From Pelagicoccus sp. SDUM812002 (GTDB lineage: Bacteria > Verrucomicrobiota > Verrucomicrobiia > Opitutales > Opitutaceae), in the NCBI RefSeq assembly GCF_031127835.1, contig NZ_JARXHX010000009.1:124001-188000 (forward strand): DNA of 64,000 bases, in the 5' to 3' direction. Below, piece by piece: positions 54,953 to 61,712 of this stretch. The position numbers and the translations under genes were made by a program. Each line of letters starts with the position of its first letter. Position 1 is the first letter of the stretch. The notes below the pieces were generated by a model. That model was not told the DNA's origin. It worked only from the letters and a program-made list of their open reading frames with translations, and made no database searches.

Positions 54953-56527
54953 CTATTGTGCGATTTTCTGCCTGAGCGTGAGGACGGTGAACTCCGCTGG
55001 ACGAGTCAGCGAGATGCCGACTATTACAATCAATTCACCGTTTGTTATATCCTGAGAAGTCATCGAGGTATTCAAACCGCAGCGGACACTGAACGCTTCC
55101 GATGCCTTGGATCCTGCTAAACCGCCTTGCCGCCATATCATCAGAAGGAAGTTTTCTATCACCGTCTCGATGTTTTTCCATGTGCTTGGGACGTTCTCCT
55201 CGAAGGCAAACCCTCGGATCGCTGGGGTGCAGGAGCTTTCAATGAACTGTATGGTACGTCGGGCCGAGATGTATCGCGATTCGGGATCATTGCTATCGAG
55301 CGTGCGAGCACCCCAAGGGATTACACCTCTTCTGGGGATGGAGCGAATCGCGTTCACAGATCTGCCGCTCGTCGGATCGATGTTCATATACTCTTGGGTA
55401 GGCTGGTCCACCTGTATGGTCGGTTTGGATACGCCCGTTAAAGCTATATTTGCAGGTGCCTTCCACACGCCTGTTCTCTCGTCGTTGGCTACGAAGACTC
55501 CGGCCAACGCGCCGCTTGGCGGCAAGCGGTTTACCTCTTGGAGCATTGAATCCATTATTGCTTGATAGGCAGAGCTGGCGCTGAGGAGTTTGTCATGATA
55601 CTGTTTGAAGGATGTTTTCCGTTTCGATGACCTGACAATATCCTTCAGGATTCTTACGACCTCTGGATTGGGATCGTTAGCGGGGCTGAGGATGTCGATG
55701 AGCTTTTTGACGTCTCCGCCAAAGAGGTTATTGTAGCTCAAGTCTTCACGGTCCAGGATCGTCGTATCCAGAAATGGATAATAAGCAGCACCGTTTCTGA
55801 GCCCGTTAGACCCAATACGATTACGAAAGCTGTCAATGTCGGTTTGGGAATTCTGAGGGTTGCGACGTGCTCCTTCAGCCACGTCGATGATGCTCATGCT
55901 ATTTCCGAGTCGCTCGTTTTGGGCGAGCGCTTCTCTGATGATGATCCCGTTTTCGGCTGAAGGAAGAAGGCTCGCGTCAGGGAAGGCGTAGAGGGTTACT
56001 TGTTTCTCTGACTCTAGGATTTTCAAGCCTTTTTGTAGTGCCTTTATGCTTACGTTGCAGTTAGTTATGGTTGCCCCAGGACTTGCTGAAGCGCCTGACG
56101 CGGGGCCGTAGGTGCCAATCGATACAATGTAAGCTGTTTTGCCTCCGTTTTGGAAAAAGAGCCTTATACTGGGGTAGAGGTAGTAGACGGTGTCCGGGTC
56201 TGGCTGGAGCAGATAATGTTTGCCGGCGATCGTTAGGGTTGGTTGGCTCGGCCGCTGGCCGGCACTCTCCACTAAATAGTATTGTGGGTCTTGTCGGCTA
56301 TTTGGGTCACTGGCGTTGGTATTCGATGCGTAACCGAAGATCGTTTCACATTCCAACAGGGAGGTGATCCGCTTTGCCTTGTTTAGGACGGAGATTCCGC
56401 GGTCGCTGGCTTGTGGCGTATAGCCGACAAAAGCTGGAATGGCGGTTTCGACGGGTGCGACCGCGGGTGGAATGGAACCTATCTCCTCGATGTATACGCC
56501 GGGTGTTCTGAAGGTTCGTCTAGGCAT
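54953..56527 (-). CDS. Contractile tail sheath protein (phage tail/contractile injection system)
   Basis: A 524-residue intact sheath subunit. It shows the N-terminal FRTPGVYIEEIGSIPPAVAP and AIPAFVGYTPQA that start sheath proteins of myophages and extracellular contractile injection systems. A variable central region follows. The C-terminal domain includes INAIRSIPRRGVIPWGARTL, YISARRTIQFIESS and the final GELIVIVGISLTRPAEFTVL. Sheaths polymerise round an inner tube and contract to drive it through a membrane. No tube, baseplate, spike, AAA+ ATPase or other tail gene is recognisable within several kilobases on either side, so the gene is an orphan in this window. Confidence 0.9.
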   Translation of the reverse strand: MPRRTFRTPGVYIEEIGSIPPAVAPVETAIPAFVGYTPQASDRGISVLNKAKRITSLLECETIFGYASNTNASDPNSRQDPQYYLVESAGQRPSQPTLTIAGKHYLLQPDPDTVYYLYPSIRLFFQNGGKTAYIVSIGTYGPASGASASPGATITNCNVSIKALQKGLKILESEKQVTLYAFPDASLLPSAENGIIIREALAQNERLGNSMSIIDVAEGARRNPQNSQTDIDSFRNRIGSNGLRNGAAYYPFLDTTILDREDLSYNNLFGGDVKKLIDILSPANDPNPEVVRILKDIVRSSKRKTSFKQYHDKLLSASSAYQAIMDSMLQEVNRLPPSGALAGVFVANDERTGVWKAPANIALTGVSKPTIQVDQPTQEYMNIDPTSGRSVNAIRSIPRRGVIPWGARTLDSNDPESRYISARRTIQFIESSCTPAIRGFAFEENVPSTWKNIETVIENFLLMIWRQGGLAGSKASEAFSVRCGLNTSMTSQDITNGELIVIVGISLTRPAEFTVLTLRQKIAQ

Positions 56528-57023
56528 AGCGAGTGGGCTTTGTATTTGGGATGGTTCGGTAGGGTTCTAGTATGGATAACGCTTCCGACACTGTTTCGCA
56601 AGGCTGTTGAATGGAGAAGGTCTTAGGTGCGCCGTTCCATCATAGCCACCGAATATAACGAAACCATTGCTCACGGCGGAGACTTAGTGGGGTGGGGATT
56701 TGGACGATTCGCTGGCATTTACACCCTTTGAAACCTTCCTGCAAAATGTGAAACCTCTTAGGAAGACTGGCCCGCATCCAGGCCTGAGACGTCAAATCGC
56801 AGCCTCGAACGCTCGCGCCTCAGCATGTACTCCTGGACTCTCAATGCTGCTTTCGGCTTGTCTAGATTGCTCCAATGATCGCAGTGAGTCCGAGTAGAGT
56901 GAGTGCTGCTTTTGCTTTCACACCTGTTCTCTGACTGAATGGCACGCACCGTTTGAGGGCTCGAGCAGCTACGGATAGAGTTTCAGCGACGTGGAGATCT
57001 GGACGCGATTGACGCCACGTGCT
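56528..57023. other. Intergenic stretch of 496 bases upstream of the sheath gene
   Basis: No gene with family resemblance is found. A minus-strand frame at 56758-56949 codes for a helix-like segment (KAALRVQEYMLRRERSRL) that could be a remnant of a tail gene, but this is too weak to call. The promoter of the sheath gene should lie at the left end. Confidence 0.4.
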
Positions 57024-58448
57024 CTAACCGACCGTATTGCAGCCGCACTCTGTGGCTGGGACGAGTCGTTCGGGTTTCACCAGATTGCGTATCCATTTTT
57101 TGCTGCTAAAACGGTAGACGCATAGAAATAGCTTCACGAACTCTTCCGAGTTGATGGCCAAGAACACGATGTATAGCGGCATATGCCAGACAAACGCGGT
57201 CAGGTAGGTCAGCAGGATCCCGACTGCCCATTGACAAAACAGATCCAATCCCAGGCAAAAACGGGTATCGCCGCCGCTGCGCAGCAACCCGACAATCACC
57301 GTTATATTAACGGAGCGAAAACCGCTCACCAAGGCTAAGGCCGTTAGCACTTGGGTCGCGTCCGTCAAGGTATCTCCCTCGATCGCTGGATAAAAACTCA
57401 ATATAAGTCCCCTCGCACTCCAGATGAGAATACTCGAAAAGATTGCGCAGAGAACGGACCAAACAAAGAACGCCTTACCCTCGCTCCACGCGTCCGAATA
57501 CTCCTCCGCTCCAAGCCGATGCCCGGTGATCACGGAAGCTGCTGTCGCGATGCCTACGTAGAGAGCCACTATTATCGACTCGATGGGTGTGATCATCGAC
57601 AAAACCGCTAGCTCGCTCGTGCCCATTCGACCGACCAGTATATTGTAAACCAAAACGCCGAATGACCAGACCACGCCATTGATCGCCAAAGGAATAGCGA
57701 CATTTGCGATCTTTCTGCACAGCCCGCTTCTTATTCCCTCTCGAATGTCTGCTAGGGAAAAGGCGAGGGAGCTTTTTCTCATATATATATAGGCTATCCC
57801 GCATCCGGTTTCCAACAGAGAGCTGATCAGCGTTGCGTATGCGGCGCCCTCTAGGCCTAGGCGAGGCATGCCCCAAGCTCCGAAGATGAGCATGTAGTTG
57901 AGAAGCAAATTGGAGCCCACCCCCACGATACTCAGCCGCATGCTGATCTTTGCTAAGCCGATGCTGCGTAGGGCAACCGAGAATACGGTCCCGATCGTCA
58001 AAGGAAACGCCATCAGCCCCGCTATTCGGAGATACGTGGAACCCAGTTCGATTACGCTCGCATCCGTACTCGCCAAGCCGACAAGCGCATCGGGAATTAG
58101 AGCGCAAAGCCCCACAAAAACCGCGGCAAACGGAAGGCCCAGCAACAAGGCAATGCCGGTAGAGCGCCGCGCTTGGTCTCGGAACTTCGCTCCCCATTGC
58201 TGGCTTATGATCACACCACCTCCGCTCGCGATCCCGAAAATCGCTAGGTTCATCACGAAAATGATGCGGCCAGAAAACCCGATTGCCGCGACCTCCGACA
58301 AGCCCAGGTGCGCTGTCATCATGATATCCGCGAGCGATCGCGAAGAAAACATGAGCGTTTGCAAACATACCGGTATCGCGGTGGCCAGCAGGCGTCTCAC
58401 GAAGACTGGTTCAAAACTGAGCTTAATACTTTCCCTAAACATAACCAT
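57024..58448 (-). CDS. MATE family multidrug/Na+-coupled efflux transporter
   Basis: A 474-residue membrane protein with about 12 helices in two homologous halves. The first half contains TAIPVCLQTLMFSSRSLADI, MMTAHLGLSEVAAIGFSGRI and SGGGVIISQQWGAKFRDQARR. The second begins at VAIPLAINGVVWSFGVLVYN. This is the MATE antiporter pattern. The frame stays open for a further 191 codons upstream, but that extension lacks family character and overlaps the lipoprotein gene on the other strand, so the start is put at 58448 (58442 is an alternative). The substrate is unknown. Confidence 0.9.
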   Translation of the reverse strand: MVMFRESIKLSFEPVFVRRLLATAIPVCLQTLMFSSRSLADIMMTAHLGLSEVAAIGFSGRIIFVMNLAIFGIASGGGVIISQQWGAKFRDQARRSTGIALLLGLPFAAVFVGLCALIPDALVGLASTDASVIELGSTYLRIAGLMAFPLTIGTVFSVALRSIGLAKISMRLSIVGVGSNLLLNYMLIFGAWGMPRLGLEGAAYATLISSLLETGCGIAYIYMRKSSLAFSLADIREGIRSGLCRKIANVAIPLAINGVVWSFGVLVYNILVGRMGTSELAVLSMITPIESIIVALYVGIATAASVITGHRLGAEEYSDAWSEGKAFFVWSVLCAIFSSILIWSARGLILSFYPAIEGDTLTDATQVLTALALVSGFRSVNITVIVGLLRSGGDTRFCLGLDLFCQWAVGILLTYLTAFVWHMPLYIVFLAINSEEFVKLFLCVYRFSSKKWIRNLVKPERLVPATECGCNTVG

Positions 58449-58821
58449 GAATTCCCATTTTCCCAAAAAACGGAATTGAGGCGGATGCTCGAAGCCCAGG
58501 AGTCTCGCAAGCATTTTTAGAATAGAATCGCCTCGTGTGTAAGAGTAGTCGGATCGGCCTCGACAATCAGGTAGATGCGCCGAGTGAGTCGTACCTAAGC
58601 CAATCTTTAAAGCGGTGCCGGAACTCAAGTGTCGCAGTATCGAGAAACTGGACTGCGGCGAGATAGCTAGCGTTTTAACCGAAGTAATCGTGAGAAGGCT
58701 CTCGCTTCTCTGCCGAACGTTGACGCTCATTCCGGCCCGAAAAGGTGAAGATCGTTTCGTTGTGGTGGAACTATTCTCCTGAGTCGATTGACGGAACTGG
58801 AAACCTAACTTCACAGGGACT
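58449..58821. other. Divergent region of 373 bases between MATE and lipoprotein genes
   Basis: No gene is supported here, although the minus-strand frame is open by chance. It should contain the promoters for the MATE transporter and the lipoprotein. No box stands out. Confidence 0.45.
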
Positions 58822-59241
58822 ATGAAAAGGATCTTAGAATTCGTTTGTTTGGGCGCGGCATTGTCGGGCTTGGCGGCTTGCGCGGGACCAAATTTGGCGA
58901 GCCGTATCGACGCGGGTATGCCAGAGTTCGATTCCTGGCCGGAGGAGGTCCAGGAGACGGTAAGCGACGGGCAAATCGATATCGGTTTTTCCGAGGAACA
59001 GGTCGAGATGGCTTGGGGCAAACCTGACTACGTAGTGCGCGAGACCTTAGCGAGCGGGGAGACCGGGGAGCGCTGGGTTTGGGAAAAGAAGTCGCCTGCG
59101 ATCGGTATTGGTATCGGCCTTGGGACTGGAGGCAGCCGGGGGGGAGTGAGCGGAGGCGTGGGCACCACGGTAGGCGACAGGGATCGCGTGAAACGTAGCG
59201 TGGTTTTCCAAGATGGCGTGGTTCAGTCCTACAGCGAATAG
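58822..59241 (+). CDS. BamE/SmpA-like small lipoprotein
   Basis: A 139-residue lipoprotein. The signal peptide and lipobox LAAC end near residue 20. The mature part has a BamE-like motif IDIGFSEEQVEMAWGKPDYV with a following strand EETGERWVWE-like region, then a glycine-rich tail with repeated GIGIGLGTGGSRGG and VSGGVGTT. BamE-type domains assist outer-membrane protein assembly, but this version has an unusual glycine-rich insertion and no Bam partner nearby. A more general outer-membrane anchoring role is possible. Confidence 0.65.
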   Translation: MKRILEFVCLGAALSGLAACAGPNLASRIDAGMPEFDSWPEEVQETVSDGQIDIGFSEEQVEMAWGKPDYVVRETLASGETGERWVWEKKSPAIGIGIGLGTGGSRGGVSGGVGTTVGDRDRVKRSVVFQDGVVQSYSE

Positions 59242-59464
59242 TTCCCGCAGTAATCATTCTCCATTTTGGGTGTTGGTTGAGAAGTCGATTTCGGTTACGA
59301 CCGGCAGGGGAAGGACTTGTCAACCATAGGGAAATGCGGGCTCTTGGCTTGAGCTTTGAGAATACCGAGTTGTTCCTTTTTGGCGGAGAGAATGCAGCTC
59401 TCTGCATCAAAGTGTCGATGACACTGCTGCAGGTTGATGGCAGCTTTTACGCCATCGACTTGGC

Positions 59465-60829
59465 CTAATGGTTGCCTGGTGCACCAGCGCGAGGGAAGGC
59501 CACTTCGATGCACGTGCCTCCCTGCTCTCTTGGCACCTTATTCAACCGCCAGTGATGGGTGCGGCAGAGCCGTTCAACGAGCGTCAATCCATACCCGTGC
59601 CCGGGAGCCGAAGCCGCGGCGATATCTTTGAATTCAGGCAGCCCCGGCCCGTCGTCCTCGATCCGAAGTCGCCCGGCGCCATCAATCGAATCCACGCGCA
59701 CGCACAGCTCGCCACCCGGAAGATGGTTGAATGCGTTGCCGATCAGGTTGTGGCACAAGACTGCCAGTACTTCGCGGTGGCAGTCGACCGTCACCGTTTG
59801 GTCGGCGAACCATTGGATCCGCAGCGGGTGTGTGGGATAGAGCGCTCGGATTTCGTCCACCACCTCAGAGACGACCTCGGCCGCGTCGACCGCCTGCGTT
59901 GGCTTCTGTTGTCCGCCTTCCCGGGCGACCATCAAAAAGATCTCGATCAAACGTTCCATGCGATGCACGGAACGTTCGATTCGCCCGAAATAGCGTTTCT
60001 GTGCAGCATCATCACCGCTAGTCTGAAGCAAAGAGATCGCTCCTTTCAAGGTGGCGACGGGTGTGCGCAACTCGTGGCTACAATCCGCGAGGAAGTCGCG
60101 CTCTCGGGCTAGCGACTCGTGCAGACGCGCTTCGTAGGCTTCCAAGGCGCTCTCGAGAACACCCACTTCGTCCTGGCCAATGCGCACCGCTCGTCCCAAG
60201 GGAAGCGTATCGGCCTTAACGTCCGGATTCCGTTTTTGCACACGCTCGGCGAGGACGACTATCGGCTTCAATGCCCACTGGGTGATCAGCGAAGCTACGG
60301 AAAGCGCCGCCACAATGACGATAAGTACCACAATCAGGAGCGCTAATTGAAGCCAGCCGACAATCGCGTCGGTGTACTCATCTGCTGGGCTGACGAGCCA
60401 AGTCAACGCTTTCTCTGAACCTAGCGAATCGACCCAGATCACATACTCCTCTTCCCAGTCCGACCCCTCAGGCACGAGCATGTAGTCGAAAAATCCATAC
60501 ATCACTTCGGTTCGGTGTCGCTCACTGTCGCGGAATGCTGAATACAGCCCGCGTTCTGTGGGCGGATTCGCAAGCCCGAGCTCCTCGCTGATCGATTCGC
60601 TGGACGTATAGCGGACCACGCCGGGCGGGAGCGGCGCCGTAGGCCCGGCCTGAGCCGCGTATTCGAGGAGGTGCTCATAGTACTTGTTTCGAATGAGCTC
60701 CTCTGCGGTGAGCAACAGCATCCATCCAACCGACGCGAACACTACGGCCTGCAAAACAGCTAGGCCCACGAGCAGCCAGCGAATCCGAGAGGCCAGGCGG
60801 CTGGGCGGCCGTTTTTTCGATTCAATCAT
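59465..60829 (-). CDS. Two-component sensor histidine kinase
   Basis: A 454-residue inner-membrane kinase. Membrane helices at about 18-40 and 158-183 enclose a periplasmic sensor of about 115 residues. A HAMP linker follows, then HisKA with H252 in DFLADCSHELRTPVATL, then a HATPase domain with NLIGNAFNHL, EDDGPGLPEF and the GYGLTLVERL lid. It is the partner of the response regulator encoded just upstream, whose stop overlaps its start by 8 bases. With the TonB receptor divergent from this pair, it probably senses a periplasmic or envelope signal linked to that transport system. Confidence 0.93.
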   Translation of the reverse strand: MIESKKRPPSRLASRIRWLLVGLAVLQAVVFASVGWMLLLTAEELIRNKYYEHLLEYAAQAGPTAPLPPGVVRYTSSESISEELGLANPPTERGLYSAFRDSERHRTEVMYGFFDYMLVPEGSDWEEEYVIWVDSLGSEKALTWLVSPADEYTDAIVGWLQLALLIVVLIVIVAALSVASLITQWALKPIVVLAERVQKRNPDVKADTLPLGRAVRIGQDEVGVLESALEAYEARLHESLARERDFLADCSHELRTPVATLKGAISLLQTSGDDAAQKRYFGRIERSVHRMERLIEIFLMVAREGGQQKPTQAVDAAEVVSEVVDEIRALYPTHPLRIQWFADQTVTVDCHREVLAVLCHNLIGNAFNHLPGGELCVRVDSIDGAGRLRIEDDGPGLPEFKDIAAASAPGHGYGLTLVERLCRTHHWRLNKVPREQGGTCIEVAFPRAGAPGNH

Positions 60830-61529
60830 GTCGGGGCTCGGTCACGGCCATCTGGTAGCCTACTCCACGGTGAGTATGCAGCAGCGCGATGCGTTCCGCT
60901 CGATCCACTTCAGCGCGGAGGGTCGCGATGTGCGTGCGCAGCGCGTCGCTCCCGGGCGGTTCCTCCGCCCAGAGATGGCGTTCCAGTTCTTGGCGGGGGA
61001 CGACGGCCGGGGATCGCGCCAGCAGGTATTCGAGGATCGAGTAGTCCATGGGCGTGAGGACGAGTCGCCGCGCGCCGCGGCGAACTTCCCGGGTAGAGGG
61101 ATTCAATTCTAGGTCGTGCAGACGGAAAACAGAGGATGGAGACAGCGCTGAACTGCGGCGCACGAGGGCACGCAGTCGGGCAAGCAATTCCGGCAATGCA
61201 AATGGCTTTACCATGTAGTCGTCCGCGCCTGCCGCGAATCCGGTCAGTCGGTCGTCGAGCAAGTCTGCGGCGGTCAACATGAGCACGGGAATCCGAGGTG
61301 CGATGCTGCTCCGCAAACGACGGCAAACCTCCAGCCCATCGATGACAGGGAGGCGAAGATCCAGAATGACCGCCGCGTGCGTCTGCTCGTTCACGCGATG
61401 CAAGGCAAGGGCTCCGTTGGGTACGTAGTCGACACTCCACCCCCGTTGTTCGAGGTAGTCCTGAATATTGCCGGCTAGGTCGAAATTGTCCTCCACGAGG
61501 AGAACGGGAGTGTTGGGGGCGTCGTTCAT
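60822..61529 (-). CDS. OmpR/PhoB-family response regulator
   Basis: A 235-residue DNA-binding regulator. The receiver domain has acidic residues E13/D14, the phospho-acceptor D57 in AVILDLRLPVIDGL and K108 in GADDYMVKPF. The C-terminal winged helix contains LTPMDYSILEYLLARSPAVV and TLRAEVDR with HTHRGVGYQM. The start at 61529 gives a normal length; the longer frame from 61688 has an unrelated leader. It overlaps the kinase gene by 8 bases and is divergent from the TonB receptor gene, so both probably share control from the 61530-61712 region. Confidence 0.94.
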   Translation of the reverse strand: MNDAPNTPVLLVEDNFDLAGNIQDYLEQRGWSVDYVPNGALALHRVNEQTHAAVILDLRLPVIDGLEVCRRLRSSIAPRIPVLMLTAADLLDDRLTGFAAGADDYMVKPFALPELLARLRALVRRSSALSPSSVFRLHDLELNPSTREVRRGARRLVLTPMDYSILEYLLARSPAVVPRQELERHLWAEEPPGSDALRTHIATLRAEVDRAERIALLHTHRGVGYQMAVTEPRHD

Positions 61530-61530
61530 C

Positions 61531-61541
61531 TTAAGAAGCGC
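61531..61541 (+). repeat. 11-bp direct repeat, copy A
   Basis: TTAAGAAGCGC at 61531-61541 is repeated exactly at 61633-61643. Copy A is just upstream of the response regulator start codon. A half-site for the regulator is a possible explanation. Confidence 0.4.
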
Positions 61542-61631
61542 ACGCGGCCAAGAAGTGCCGTCGTCCGAGTGGTTTCCAACTTGCTGGCCGAAACCCGCCA
61601 CCCTTTCAACCTGTTTGTACTGCAACACGGA

Positions 61632-61662
61632 GTTAAGAAGCGCGATTTTGCGTTTCCTTAAC
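61632..61662. promoter_or_regulatory. Palindromic candidate response-regulator site
   Basis: GTTAAG (61632-61637) and CTTAAC (61657-61662) form the outer arms, and CGC (61641-61643) and GCG (61650-61652) the inner arms, of an interrupted palindrome. Its left half includes copy B of the TTAAGAAGCGC repeat. It lies in the divergent region between the response regulator and the TonB receptor, as expected of an autoregulated two-component target. Confidence 0.45.
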
Positions 61663-61712
61663 GTTCGCCTCACAACGCGTTCACGCATGCTCGCGTAGAC
61701 TCCCGAATCTAT

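Noticed and set aside
57475-58368. Minus-strand ORF of 297 codons inside the MATE gene
   Set aside because: Same strand, different frame of a well-supported transporter, with no membrane helices of its own.
58449-59021. 191-codon upstream extension of the MATE frame
   Set aside because: No family similarity, serine/threonine-rich shadow sequence, and overlap with the lipoprotein gene on the other strand.
59277-59468. Plus-strand ORF of 63 codons between the lipoprotein and sensor kinase genes
   Set aside because: No family resemblance, no clear ribosome-binding site, and part of it overlaps the kinase 3' end.
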